Shown: in pieces, positions 35,534-45,167 of the stretch
Numbering within the stretch: the stretch's first letter is position 1
Layout of the letters: every line of letters begins with the position of its first letter
Assembly (NCBI GenBank): GCA_026225275.1
Contig: JAMFSL010000074.1
Location: 1 to 64,000, forward strand
Reading direction: 5' to 3'
Length of the DNA stretch: 64,000 bases
Origin: Puia dinghuensis
GTDB lineage: Bacteria; Bacteroidota; Bacteroidia; Chitinophagales; Chitinophagaceae
Notes under the pieces: generated by a model
Databases searched by the model: none
What the model saw: only the letters and a program-made list of their open reading frames with translations
Told to the model about the DNA's origin: nothing
Translations under genes and position numbers: made by a program

Positions 35534-37264
35534 TTATCCTTTCAGGTTCATGTCCCGGATGATACCATCGATCCTCGCACCCAGTTCGGTGTTAACCCTG
35601 TCATAGTCAGCGGCGGCAGGCAGATTGGCGTGCACGCTGAAATAGAACTTGATCTTCGGTTCGGTGCCCGATGGACGGGCGGAGATCTTGCTGCCGTCTG
35701 CCAGGATGAATTGCAGCACATTGGAGGCAGGCAGCCCGATAGCCCAGGATTCGCCGGTCTGCAGGTTCTTACCCGTGCGCGATTCATAGTCCAGCAATTG
35801 CACGACCGGTGAGCCATTGACGACTACGGGGGGGTGACTGCGATAGGCGCTCATCATCTCCGCAATTTCCTTTTGTCCGTTCATTCCCTTGCGGGTAATG
35901 GAGATCAGAGATTCTTTGTAAAAACCGAATTGGACATATAAGTCGATTAGCTTATCATACAGGCTGCGCCCTTTGTCTTTTTCATAGGCCGCCATTTCGC
36001 ACAGCAGCGCTACGGCGCTGACCGCATCCTTATCTCTTATCTGGCTGCCGATCATCAGTCCATAGCTTTCTTCGCCGCCGATGACATAGTTTTCCTGCCC
36101 CTCTTTTTCCTTGATCAGCTCGGCGATCCACTTGAAGCCCGTCAGGACGTTATAGCATTTTATCCCGCTCTGCCGGGCGATCTCGTCGATCAGGTCCGTC
36201 GTCACGATCGTCTTCACCACCATATCGTGTGGTCCGGCGATGCCCTTTGCCTTGCGGGCTTCGATCATATAATTGAAGGCAAGGACCGCAGTCTGGTTGC
36301 CGTTCATCAGAATCCATTGACCTTTCTTGTCTTTTACGGCAATGCCTACCCGATCTGCGTCGGGATCCGTTCCCAGTAAAATATCGGCATCGATCGCCTG
36401 TGCTTTACGCAGTCCGATGTTCATGGCCTCGCTTTCTTCGGGATTGGGATAAATGACGGTCGGGAAATTTCCGTCGGGCGTAGCCTGTTCATCGACAACA
36501 TGCACATTAGTAAAGCCGAAACGCTGTAACACCTCCGGCACCAGTTTAATGCCCGTACCGTGGATGGGCGTATAGACAATTCGCAGGTTATGCTGGCGCT
36601 CAATGACCTCAGGATAGACCGACAGGCTGCGCACCATCGCGATATAAGCCTCATCGACGTCCTTTCCGATCATCGTGATATTCATTTCACCCCCACCCCA
36701 TTTTACTTCGTCGATGCCGGCGATCTTTTCCACTTCGGCAATGACATTGCTATCATGAGGGGGAACGAGCTGTCCACCGTCGTCCCAATACGCTTTATAG
36801 CCATTGTACTCCTTAGGGTTGTGTGAAGCCGTACAGACCAGTCCGCCCTGGCAGTGGAGGTGCCGGATGGCAAAACTAAGTTCGGGCGTGGGTCGCAAAG
36901 ATTGAAACAAAAACACCTTTATCCCATTGGCTGCGAAAACGTTAGCAGCGGTCTCCGCAAAAAAGCGGCTGTTATTACGACTGTCATGGGCAATGGCCAC
37001 CTTTACCTGCAGATCAGGGAAAGATTTTTTCAGGTAGTTCGCATATCCCTGAGTAGCCATTCCGACCGTATATTTATTCAGCCGGTTAGTACCCACTCCC
37101 ATGATCCCCCGCAATCCGCCGGTTCCGAATTCCAGATTGCGGTAGAAGCTCTCTGTCAATTCATTAGGGTTTTCTTGCTGCAAACGGCTAACCTGATCCT
37201 TCGTTGCCTGGTCATAATTGCCTGTCAGCCAAACATTAATTTTTTTCTGAAGCGCAGCATCCAT
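35534..37264 (-). CDS. Phospho-sugar mutase (phosphoglucomutase/phosphomannomutase)
   Basis: Alpha-D-phosphohexomutase of 576 residues, interconverting hexose 1- and 6-phosphates; likely the source of glucose-1-phosphate for GlgC. The phosphoserine loop is CTASHNPKEYNGYKAY (near residue 145), the Mg2+ loop is GTDPDADRVG, the sugar-binding loop is GGEESYGLM, and the phosphate-binding loop near the end is RPSGTEPKIKFY. The N-terminal FGTGGLRGIMGVGTNRLN is diagnostic of the long PgcA/Pgm2 subgroup. Monocistronic. Confidence 0.95.
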   Translation of the reverse strand: MDAALQKKINVWLTGNYDQATKDQVSRLQQENPNELTESFYRNLEFGTGGLRGIMGVGTNRLNKYTVGMATQGYANYLKKSFPDLQVKVAIAHDSRNNSRFFAETAANVFAANGIKVFLFQSLRPTPELSFAIRHLHCQGGLVCTASHNPKEYNGYKAYWDDGGQLVPPHDSNVIAEVEKIAGIDEVKWGGGEMNITMIGKDVDEAYIAMVRSLSVYPEVIERQHNLRIVYTPIHGTGIKLVPEVLQRFGFTNVHVVDEQATPDGNFPTVIYPNPEESEAMNIGLRKAQAIDADILLGTDPDADRVGIAVKDKKGQWILMNGNQTAVLAFNYMIEARKAKGIAGPHDMVVKTIVTTDLIDEIARQSGIKCYNVLTGFKWIAELIKEKEGQENYVIGGEESYGLMIGSQIRDKDAVSAVALLCEMAAYEKDKGRSLYDKLIDLYVQFGFYKESLISITRKGMNGQKEIAEMMSAYRSHPPVVVNGSPVVQLLDYESRTGKNLQTGESWAIGLPASNVLQFILADGSKISARPSGTEPKIKFYFSVHANLPAAADYDRVNTELGARIDGIIRDMNLKG

Positions 37265-37397
37265 TAGTGAGGGTTTTCTGTTTGATAATCAGACCGAACC
37301 ATCGGTCCGATCAGGCAACAATTTCGGTACAATTGGTTATATGAGCAAATCTTGCCATAAAGATTCGTTAACGCTCTTTTATTATCCGTGGAAATGT

Positions 37398-37405
37398 TAT
37401 ATTTG
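37398..37405 (+). promoter_or_regulatory. -7 promoter element (TATATTTG) upstream of the GYF-domain gene
   Basis: TATATTTG matches TAnnTTTG, 135 bp before the ATG at 37541. The remaining leader includes a short direct repeat of AAGTATAAC near 37434-37455 and no strong hairpin. Confidence 0.4.
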
Positions 37406-37540
37406 TGCTGTCATTTCCCCTTTGACTCCCTGCCCAAGTATAACAAGTATAACTTACCCTTCACAATATCCGGTGAAATTTTTGCAGTTTTTCTGTACCG
37501 AATTGAATTCATTTTATACCTCTTAACCGGATAACGGATC

Positions 37541-38812
37541 ATGATGTATCTGCTTTTACGCGATAATAAACAAAGCGGCCCCTATTCTTTAGACGATTTA
37601 AAGACAAAGGGTCTTAAAGCCTATGACCTGGTATGGGTAGAAGGCAAGAGTGCCGCATGGCGGTATCCTTCCGAAGTCGGTGAATTGAGCGCGTTCGCGC
37701 CTGTAGTGGAGGAGCAGCCTTTCGATCGTTTTTACAAAAAGCCGGCGGCTACCCTCACATCTACTCCTCTTTATTCGGAAGATCAATCCACGACGACGCG
37801 TAAGCGCACCATCTATGTGACGATGCCTGGCGCCGCAGCCGCGCCTGTCACGGTTCGGGAGAGCGTTCTTGCAACACCCCGGGAGCCTGTGCGTGAGGTT
37901 CGTGCGGAGCCTGTACGGGAGGTTCGTGCGGAACCTGCGCGGGAGTTTGTTCGCCCGGTAGTGGATGCGGATGGGGAATTAATACCCCGCCCCAGACCCC
38001 GGAATAAGCCAGCCATTATACAACCCGTCCTTATCGGCGTGGGAATTTTGGTTTTGCTGGCCAGCGGTATCTTCATCGGTCTGTCCATCAACAAGGATAC
38101 TTCGGGATTGCCGAAACTGGCTTCCTCAACCAATAACAGTCAATCTTCCATTACGCCTACTACGGCGCAGCCACTGCCGGTGCCGCCCGTCGTTTCGCCT
38201 GGCGCCACTGCGCCCCAGGTGCAGCAGGATGATCCGACTGCGGTTACCCAAAACCGGGACCATTCTGGTTCGGCAACTTCTCCGGCTTCGATCTCTGTCG
38301 CGTCTTCTACGACCCCGGCTATCGGAAAGACAGGGAAAACGGCGGCGTCCAGGCAAAAAGCTATTATGCCCGGCAACCAGGCCGTATCACCAGTGAGCAG
38401 GACCGACTCTTCGGCAACCGGCCTTGCGGTCGTTCATCGCGAGACCGTACACCGGGCGGATGCGGCGGACAACTCCGATGCAGCCGATAAAGGATCGCTG
38501 AAAGTGAGCCTGGCCAGCCAGGTGTCTGTCGGAGCGAATAAGTATGAGGTAGGTACGTTTGGGGGCATCTCCAACCTCCAGGTCACTGTTGCCAACAAGT
38601 CGGCCTATCCTCTGGATCTCGTGGTGGTGGAAGTGCAATACATCCAGGCGAACAAGAAAACCTACAAAACTGAAAATTTATATTTCCATGGTGTCGGCCC
38701 CGGTATGGCATTGATGCAGGAGGCGCCTAAGAGCCCTCGCGGCGTCAAGGTAGAATATAAGATCACACTGATCAATTCCAAAGAACTCGGTCTATCCGAA
38801 TCTGGTTTATAA
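37541..38812 (+). CDS. GYF_2-domain single-pass membrane protein
   Basis: A 423-residue protein of unknown function. Residues 1-50 form a GYF_2/DUF4339-type module (YLLLRDNKQSGPYSLDDLKT, W at 32 and 40). A linker follows with three 8-residue repeats at 115-138 (EPVREVRA, EPVREVRA, EPAREFVR). One membrane helix lies at about 158-182, then a Ser/Thr/Pro-rich linker. A C-terminal beta-sandwich-like domain from about 318 contains SNLQVTVANKSAYPLDLVVV. The layout suggests an inner-membrane protein with a cytoplasmic GYF module and a periplasmic domain, or an envelope sensor; this is inference. Confidence 0.7.
   Translation: MMYLLLRDNKQSGPYSLDDLKTKGLKAYDLVWVEGKSAAWRYPSEVGELSAFAPVVEEQPFDRFYKKPAATLTSTPLYSEDQSTTTRKRTIYVTMPGAAAAPVTVRESVLATPREPVREVRAEPVREVRAEPAREFVRPVVDADGELIPRPRPRNKPAIIQPVLIGVGILVLLASGIFIGLSINKDTSGLPKLASSTNNSQSSITPTTAQPLPVPPVVSPGATAPQVQQDDPTAVTQNRDHSGSATSPASISVASSTTPAIGKTGKTAASRQKAIMPGNQAVSPVSRTDSSATGLAVVHRETVHRADAADNSDAADKGSLKVSLASQVSVGANKYEVGTFGGISNLQVTVANKSAYPLDLVVVEVQYIQANKKTYKTENLYFHGVGPGMALMQEAPKSPRGVKVEYKITLINSKELGLSESGL
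37883..37954 (+). repeat. Three tandem 24-bp coding repeats
   Basis: Three head-to-tail 24-bp units inside the GYF-domain gene encode EPVREVRA, EPVREVRA and EPAREFVR. The first two are identical at the protein level but differ at silent positions; the third has diverged. Such in-frame units often vary in copy number. Confidence 0.7.
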
Positions 38813-38998
38813 ATTATTACTAATGATTCATTAACATATAATTTCCTGCCATTCTCCCTAATTGGCATAGTAGTTGAAAACTACGCATTCTCAACCCCCT
38901 GTCGCCGGTTTACTCTTTTAAAAGCCTGTAGCAAGATCATCGGTCAAATGCATTGATGAAGCAGTTGTGCTTAATTGAGTATCAAAAATGGAATTGAA

Positions 38999-39316
38999 AT
39001 GAGAAATACAATCGTGCAATTAGTTTTGGTTATTATTGGGATTTCGAGTATTCATGCGGTCAGGCTGATGCAGACTGCTTCTTTTCACGTCCGGGTGTTT
39101 CCGACAACTGCTGTAGACAGGGTCTGGGCGATCCAGGGGCACGACTCAGTGGAGATGACAAATGTACAGGGGGAATATTACCTGCGTTCCATTAACCCTG
39201 GCGAATGGCAGGTATCCGTCGAGACGAATGCCCCCTATAGAGGTAGCCGCTACGACATGACCGTCAGGCCCGGTATCGATAAAGACCTGGGCGAGGTCCG
39301 TCTGGAGCGCGATTAA
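38999..39316 (+). CDS. Small exported hypothetical protein
   Basis: 105 residues. The ATG at 38999 gives a typical signal peptide (MRNTIVQLVLVIIGISSIHA); an upstream TTG at 38975 is less likely. The mature part (FHVRVFPTTAVDRVWAIQ, YYLRSINPGEWQVSVET, VRPGIDKDLGEVRLERD) resembles a small carboxypeptidase-regulatory-like or Ig-like beta-sandwich, in which a value is expressed as an end of a strand pair. No known function. It follows the GYF-domain gene after 186 bp and may not be co-transcribed. Confidence 0.65.
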   Translation: MRNTIVQLVLVIIGISSIHAVRLMQTASFHVRVFPTTAVDRVWAIQGHDSVEMTNVQGEYYLRSINPGEWQVSVETNAPYRGSRYDMTVRPGIDKDLGEVRLERD

Positions 39317-39361
39317 GCTCCGCGTGTGATCGTGTGATCGGAAGCATTCGCCCGACGCTGG

Positions 39362-40669
39362 TTACGCATGCTGTTGGATCAACGCCAGAGAAGGATATTT
39401 TTTCAGGAGGGCGGTTTCGGCGGTTGTCGCATCCGACAGGAACCAACTTTCCAGCAACGTATTGTACACCGACCGGAAATCGTATTGCATGGCAATATTA
39501 TCATTGACCGTCAGTTTATCCGGCCATGACGGATTCTGGCCGATGACGCCGCCCTGTACTTTCTCTCCAAATACAAATACCGGCGCTGCTGCTCCATGGT
39601 CAGTCCCGCCGCTGGCATTCGATTGAATCCTTCTGCCGAACTCCGAGAACGTCATTCCCATCACCCTGTCACCGACCCCCAATAAAGTAAGATCGTCCTG
39701 AAAAGCATTGATGGCCTCCGATAATTTGGCCAGCAGTCTGGCATGTGCGCCGGTCGTCGGATCTGTCGGCTCTACCTGTCGGGCATGCGTATCAAAACCG
39801 CCCATGCTCACCAGGTAAAATTGGGTCCTCAATCCTCCCGCTACCAGCCTTGCCACGATCTTCAACTGGTCGGCCAGCGGGTTCTTGTTGGCAGCAGGAT
39901 AGCAATCCGACTGTTTCGTCACCTTCTGCGCCGCGGCCTTGATGACCCCGGCATACTGATCTGTCTTGACGGCCATCTCACGGATATAAGCCAGCTGATC
40001 GCCGGAACGTGAATCCGCCACGGGCTCGGATTTATCATTGATCAGGTCGTAAAAGCTGTTCGGATTACTGATGGCCATCCCCATTGTCAACCCTGGTCCC
40101 TGTAACGCCGGGGACACCAGTGAACCCACCTGTATGGCCAGCGGATCGGGCATGTCCGGATTGGGATAGTTCCGGGGGAATTGCGGATATCGCTCATCCA
40201 GGTAACGGCCGGCCCAGCCCGTCGATAATATTTGCCCGGCATCCGCCCCGGTGAGCCAGATATCCGTTGCCCTGAAGTGTGAAAAATTAGGTTGGGGATA
40301 GCTGACACTCTGGATGATGGCCAGCTTGCCCGCTTCGAAGAGCCACTGCATTTCCGGCATGGCCGGATTCAATCCGGTCTGGTCGAAGCCCTTTAATCGC
40401 AATATCTTATTTTCGGGAATAGCTATATTGGCACGCGCGGCGTGATAAGCGTCATAGGATCCCAATGGGATCACGGTATTCAACCCGTCATTGCCGCCAT
40501 TCAGCTGGATCAGGACCACTACCCTGCCCTCGCCCAGTCCGCGTGCAGCTGACCCTAATAAAGGGCTACCGGCCCATGCGCGAAAGGACATTCCGTGTAC
40601 CAGTGATGGTAATACGACGGGCAATGTGAGAGCGGGCAATGTTTTGCGGATGAAATCCCTACGCTTCAT
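39362..40669 (-). CDS. DUF1501 family exported protein
   Basis: A 435-residue secreted protein with a twin-arginine-like N-terminus (MKRRDFIRKTLPALTLP). Conserved DUF1501 features include VVVLIQLNGGNDGLNTVIP, HFRATDIWLTGAD, MGGFDTHARQ and the near-terminal MTFSEFGRRIQSNASGGTDHGAA. The fold belongs to the alkaline-phosphatase/sulfatase superfamily, but the substrate is unknown. It lies 11 bp after the DUF1800 gene on the same strand; the two families nearly always occur as a pair, so they probably act together in the envelope. Confidence 0.92.
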   Translation of the reverse strand: MKRRDFIRKTLPALTLPVVLPSLVHGMSFRAWAGSPLLGSAARGLGEGRVVVLIQLNGGNDGLNTVIPLGSYDAYHAARANIAIPENKILRLKGFDQTGLNPAMPEMQWLFEAGKLAIIQSVSYPQPNFSHFRATDIWLTGADAGQILSTGWAGRYLDERYPQFPRNYPNPDMPDPLAIQVGSLVSPALQGPGLTMGMAISNPNSFYDLINDKSEPVADSRSGDQLAYIREMAVKTDQYAGVIKAAAQKVTKQSDCYPAANKNPLADQLKIVARLVAGGLRTQFYLVSMGGFDTHARQVEPTDPTTGAHARLLAKLSEAINAFQDDLTLLGVGDRVMGMTFSEFGRRIQSNASGGTDHGAAAPVFVFGEKVQGGVIGQNPSWPDKLTVNDNIAMQYDFRSVYNTLLESWFLSDATTAETALLKKYPSLALIQQHA

Positions 40670-40680
40670 GCTGGTTTGTT

Positions 40681-42381
40681 TTACATTAATTGATATTCGG
40701 GCATATCCATCAGGTGCCGGTATAACGCTTTGAGCTTATTTGTCACGGTATTCTTCGCTGTCTTGTCGTCGGGTTCAAAACGAACCGCAGGGTCGTTTGC
40801 CCGAAGGGCAGACATAGGATGTTTCGGATCGAGGGGTACTTTTTCCGAGGACCCCGAAGATCCGATACGTTGGTAAGCCTTCCAGGCATTCGTCCAATAA
40901 TGGTCCGAGGCCATGCCAACCAATCCGGACAGCAGAATATTCGTCTTGATGAATTGTAATTCTTCCATCGGCAGTTCGACGCTGTAGAGGGCATGTACCG
41001 AGTCGGCGATCAGTCGGTCCGGGTCGCCGGGTTCCGGCAGACCGGCGGCAAAAGCCACCGGGTCGATCACCACCTTTTTTCCGTTACGGCCCAGGCCGCC
41101 ATTGATCATCCGGTCTGAGAAGACATTCCGTTTTGGCAAGGTGTCCGAGCTGATCCAGAGCTTGTCGTATTCCGGTAGTTGGTAGTAGGCCTGCCAGCCT
41201 GCTACATTGGGCGGATCGCCGATATTCTGCTGCAGGCCGGCCGCCTGGTTGCGGACCTGTTCCCAAAAACCATACAGATCGGCATATTCGGCGGCATCAG
41301 GGAAGGCGACATCGAATTCCCGGCATAAGCCGACGGTAAAATCCACCGGGCTCTTTATCATGCTGCCATTATTGGCGGGATCGAAAAAATGGCGGCTGCA
41401 TAACAGTTCTTCGAGCACCGGCTGAATAGCATAGTCTTTTTTACGGAATAGTTTCGCCAGCGGTTGGATGACCTGTTGTTCCGTTTCGTCGTCTATGGTG
41501 TGATAAACAAAGAAGCGATATAGCTTGCGACACAGAAACAGCGACACTTCCTCCCGGGCAAAGATCATATCGAGCATCTGATCCAGTTCCGCCACGGCAT
41601 CCTTTCCCTTTATTCCCTTGATCACTGTGTTGCCGTAAAAAGCCGAAAATTGTTTATCCCCTTCATCATGCCGGTTAGGGTCGAAGGAAGAAGTATACGT
41701 CTTGTAATTGACCGTATAGCCGGTGAGCACCCGTGCGGCCGCCTTGACATCCGATTCCGTGTAATGTGAGCCGGGCCCTTTGCCAACGGTGAACAACTCC
41801 TGCAATTCCCGGCCATAATTTTCATCCGGCGCCTTTTTCGAATTGGCATACCCGTTAAGGTATCGGAGCATGGCAGGTTCGGTCGTCATCGCCTTCACCA
41901 ATTCCCTGAAGTTCCCCAGTGCATGTTCGCGCAACAGGGTATTATACTTGTAGCAGAACAAGGCATTGTCAACCGTATTCGTCTCGGTGACAAAATGGTT
42001 GTGCCAGAACAACAGCATTTTTTCCCGGAGACTCCTGTTCTGGTTGATCATCAGTCCCAGCCACCAGGATTTGAAGGAATTCTTGCGCCGGCCGTTGTTC
42101 ATGCCGTCGTATTTCAGGGACATCGTCCAATCATCGCCTGCCGCTATTTCGGGATCGGTATATTTGTCATCGTTGTAATTATTGATGGGGGCCGACGGTA
42201 TGGGGTCGGATGCATAGACCAGTTCCCTGACTGCTTTTTTAGGCGACTTTTTGAGGAAATAGGCCAGGTCCGATCGTTTGACGCCGAACATCGTACGCCG
42301 CAACAGATGGGCTGCCGTGGTCTCGTTCCAGGGCCCCTTAAAGCGCCTAATACCGGATGTTATGGAAGTTGGATTGGGCAT
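40681..42381 (-). CDS. DUF1800 family protein
   Basis: A 566-residue protein of unknown function. Typical features are AAHLLRRTMFGVKRSDLAYF near the start, WWLGLMINQNRSLREKMLLFWHNHF, NYGRELQELFTVG, YTESDVKAAARVLTGY and PPNVAGWQAY. No classical signal peptide is visible with this start, although partner DUF1501 proteins are exported. It is the first gene of the DUF1800-DUF1501 pair and divergent from the saccharopine dehydrogenase-like gene 75 bp away. Confidence 0.92.
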   Translation of the reverse strand: MPNPTSITSGIRRFKGPWNETTAAHLLRRTMFGVKRSDLAYFLKKSPKKAVRELVYASDPIPSAPINNYNDDKYTDPEIAAGDDWTMSLKYDGMNNGRRKNSFKSWWLGLMINQNRSLREKMLLFWHNHFVTETNTVDNALFCYKYNTLLREHALGNFRELVKAMTTEPAMLRYLNGYANSKKAPDENYGRELQELFTVGKGPGSHYTESDVKAAARVLTGYTVNYKTYTSSFDPNRHDEGDKQFSAFYGNTVIKGIKGKDAVAELDQMLDMIFAREEVSLFLCRKLYRFFVYHTIDDETEQQVIQPLAKLFRKKDYAIQPVLEELLCSRHFFDPANNGSMIKSPVDFTVGLCREFDVAFPDAAEYADLYGFWEQVRNQAAGLQQNIGDPPNVAGWQAYYQLPEYDKLWISSDTLPKRNVFSDRMINGGLGRNGKKVVIDPVAFAAGLPEPGDPDRLIADSVHALYSVELPMEELQFIKTNILLSGLVGMASDHYWTNAWKAYQRIGSSGSSEKVPLDPKHPMSALRANDPAVRFEPDDKTAKNTVTNKLKALYRHLMDMPEYQLM

Positions 42382-42456
42382 ATTCCTTACAGTCAGACAG
42401 AATTATGCCAAAAAAGTTTAATAGATTGCCTGTTAGCAGCCAGTTAACAAAACAAT

Positions 42457-43746
42457 ATGAAGGAGATTCTTCTTTTCGGCGCCGGAAAATCAGCCACCAG
42501 TTTGATCCAATACCTCATTGGTGTGGCTACGGAACGGGATTGGCGGCTAATCGTCGCGGAAACCAACCTGCCCCTGGCCGAGTCGAAGATCGGCGCTGCA
42601 TCCTGTGCCAGGGCCGTCGCGATCGATGTCGCACAAGAGGAGCAAAGGGATGCTTTGGTTCAACAGGCGGATATCGTCATTTCCCTGCTGCCCCCCGCCT
42701 TGCATTACCAGGTGGCGCTATCCTGTCTCAAAAACAGGCGCAATCTCCTGACGGCCTCCTATGTAGATGACTCCATCCGTGGGCTTGCGCCGGCTATCCG
42801 GGAGAACGGTCTGCTGTTCCTCTGCGAAATGGGCCTTGACCCGGGTATCGATCATATGAGCGCCCTGCAGCTGATCGGGGAGATAAAGGCGGGTGACAAC
42901 CAGCACATCGTTTCCTTCCATTCGCATACCGGTGGATTGGTCGCCCCGGAGAGTGACGACAACCCCTGGCATTATAAGATCAGCTGGAATCCCCGCAATG
43001 TGGTCCTGGCCGGGTCGGCCGGCGCCCGGTATAAGGCTGATGGGCAGATCGTAACACGCGCTTACCCCGACTTGTGGGAGGGGGGCGGCTCCATTGCGGT
43101 GCCTGGAGTCGGTCCGCTGGCCTGGTATCCCAACCGGGATTCGATGCCTTATATCGACCTTTACGGGCTGCAGGAGGTTTCCAGCTTCATCCGGACGACC
43201 CTGCGTCACCCCGATTTTTGCCGCGCCTGGGGCCCGATCGTCAGAGCCGGATTGACGGATGACCGGCGTCCTCTTCTTCAGGGGATCAGGACATTCGCTG
43301 ATTGGTCAGCCGCCTTGCTACCGCTGATCACCGCGGAGAACAAACCGCTTTATGACTTTCTGGGGTTTTTCGGGTCGGAAAGCCTGCCGGCCGGAGCTAC
43401 TACTTCCGCCGATATCTTGCAATACCTGCTGGAAACCCGGCTGGCCATGCAGCCATACGATAAGGACATGATCGTCATGCAGCATGAGATCGGGTTCATC
43501 AGGGAGGGAGAGAGATGGGTTGAAAGAAGCACTTTGGTGGTCAAGGGGCAGGATCATCTCAACACGGCTATGGCCAAAACCGTTGGATTGCCGCTGGGGA
43601 TCGCGGCACGGCTGGTGCTGGAAGGGAGGATCAAGCTGACGGGGCTTCAAATCCCGATTGTGCCGGAGTTATATGGGCCGGTGCTGGAGGAGCTTGCTGC
43701 GCAGGGAATCAGGTTTGAGAGGAGCGTTATGCCTGCCCTGGGATGA
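42457..43746 (+). CDS. Saccharopine dehydrogenase family protein
   Basis: A 429-residue Rossmann protein. The nucleotide-binding loop is EILLFGAGKSATSLIQYL (residues 3-20); DIVISLLPPALHYQVALSC, LTASYVDDSIRGLAP and LCEMGLDPGIDHMSA are characteristic of the saccharopine reductase fold. The C-terminal catalytic domain includes HSHTGGLVAPESDDNPWHYK. Possible roles are lysine degradation/synthesis or a spermidine-related reaction; no neighbouring amino-acid gene supports a choice. Monocistronic. Confidence 0.88.
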   Translation: MKEILLFGAGKSATSLIQYLIGVATERDWRLIVAETNLPLAESKIGAASCARAVAIDVAQEEQRDALVQQADIVISLLPPALHYQVALSCLKNRRNLLTASYVDDSIRGLAPAIRENGLLFLCEMGLDPGIDHMSALQLIGEIKAGDNQHIVSFHSHTGGLVAPESDDNPWHYKISWNPRNVVLAGSAGARYKADGQIVTRAYPDLWEGGGSIAVPGVGPLAWYPNRDSMPYIDLYGLQEVSSFIRTTLRHPDFCRAWGPIVRAGLTDDRRPLLQGIRTFADWSAALLPLITAENKPLYDFLGFFGSESLPAGATTSADILQYLLETRLAMQPYDKDMIVMQHEIGFIREGERWVERSTLVVKGQDHLNTAMAKTVGLPLGIAARLVLEGRIKLTGLQIPIVPELYGPVLEELAAQGIRFERSVMPALG

Positions 43747-43765
43747 ATAAGGGAAGTTAACAGAG

Positions 43766-45100
43766 CTAATTGACTTCGACCGACAAAACATTGAGGATCT
43801 GGTAATTGATGTCGCGGAAAAATATTTTGTATTTCCCTTTTCTCAGGTAGAGCATGTAGCTATTCTTGCCGTTGGTGATATAGGTCTGGTCCGCCGGCAC
43901 GAGGTTCCAGGCCGTATTGTTATTCAATTCGAATTCATTCTGATAATAACCCTGCACTAAGTACACGCCTGCAGTTGGCGGCTTGAGCGTTACCGGCTTT
44001 CGTGTTCCGCCCAGGCTCAGCCATTCTGGCCGGCCATCCTTATAGGTCGTTGGCGGATGGATCACGCAGAGATCATACAAATCCTTATCGGTCACATTGA
44101 TGGGGTTACCGTCGACCAGTGCGATGGACGGCTCGGTCAGCGGGAACCGGGCGATGTAAGCCTGGTAAATAACGCGACCGTAGGCGAAATTGCTCTCCTC
44201 TGTCATGTCAGTCTGATCGATCGTCAGCGGGTCGATGCCCGACATACGCCGGAAGGCTAATGCCATCGGGATATACCCATTAGCACCTGGCTTCTTGCTG
44301 ATATGCTCGTACGATGCATGCACCAGGATCTTAGCAGTAGAATCCTGTTGGATAACAGCATAGATATTGGCGGCCTGGATGGAATCCCGTTGACTGGCCG
44401 TGTGGTCGCCTGCGGCGGTATCCTCATACGACACCAGGGTATAGCCGATAGACAGGGCCTGACGGATCAATTCACTGGCGACGGGTTCTCCTGCATAATA
44501 CCCGGTGTGCATCGTCACCTTGTCCAGCGTATGATTGGAAAAGTTATCCAGCATTTCCATCGCCAGATAATGAAATCCCTGCCGGTACAGATCCTCCAGC
44601 AAGGATAGCGTGAAGGCGCGGTGGAGGGGTTTGGAGAAAGCCTCGTTGATCATGATCACGCGCCGGTTTTTGGCCGCCAGGTGAATATAGCTGCGGGCAT
44701 TGACATGCGTGATATCCTTCAGCCCTGCCGCCGTCTTGTATATCTTCCGGGTGGACACCTCATCGAGGGTGTCATAGCTTCTGATCAGGAATTGCATGGC
44801 CGTTTCATAATCGCCGATAAAGGCGAAGTACTGGCTCATTTCATCATAGAAGCCCTTGTCGGAGTAGATCTTTTTAAATTTCTGCTCATCGCGGAAGGCA
44901 TGATAAAAGGGAAAAAGATAGTGAAAGTTCCCCTTGGGCGTCAGCATCAGCACATTCAACTGGGGGCTGTACCCGATGGGGGCCGTTAACTTACAGTAAT
45001 CCTCTAATCGCTGCACGGAGGGGAAAACTTCCTGGGAAAATGCACCGGACGTCGCCAGGATCAGTCCTGCGAAAAGTAAAAACTTCTTAAATAGGCCCAT
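43766..45100 (-). CDS. Exported protein, ChaN/erythromycin-esterase-like
   Basis: A 444-residue protein with a signal peptide (MGLFKKFLLFAGLILATSGAFS). Residues about 135-300 contain RRVIMINEAFSKPLHRAFTL and GFHYLAMEML, which resemble the Glu/His-bearing segments of ChaN heme-binding and EreA-type proteins (pattern iNE-x-Hx4-R). The C-terminal part (residues about 340-440) is beta-rich. Family assignment is tentative; an alternative is a wholly lineage-specific secreted protein. It converges with the preceding gene, with 20 bp between them. Confidence 0.5.
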   Translation of the reverse strand: MGLFKKFLLFAGLILATSGAFSQEVFPSVQRLEDYCKLTAPIGYSPQLNVLMLTPKGNFHYLFPFYHAFRDEQKFKKIYSDKGFYDEMSQYFAFIGDYETAMQFLIRSYDTLDEVSTRKIYKTAAGLKDITHVNARSYIHLAAKNRRVIMINEAFSKPLHRAFTLSLLEDLYRQGFHYLAMEMLDNFSNHTLDKVTMHTGYYAGEPVASELIRQALSIGYTLVSYEDTAAGDHTASQRDSIQAANIYAVIQQDSTAKILVHASYEHISKKPGANGYIPMALAFRRMSGIDPLTIDQTDMTEESNFAYGRVIYQAYIARFPLTEPSIALVDGNPINVTDKDLYDLCVIHPPTTYKDGRPEWLSLGGTRKPVTLKPPTAGVYLVQGYYQNEFELNNNTAWNLVPADQTYITNGKNSYMLYLRKGKYKIFFRDINYQILNVLSVEVN

Positions 45101-45167
45101 CTGGCTGCAATATTAGAACAAGTCTTGTTAGGAAAAGTATAAAAATGGGGTTGGCGGCATTAGCGGT

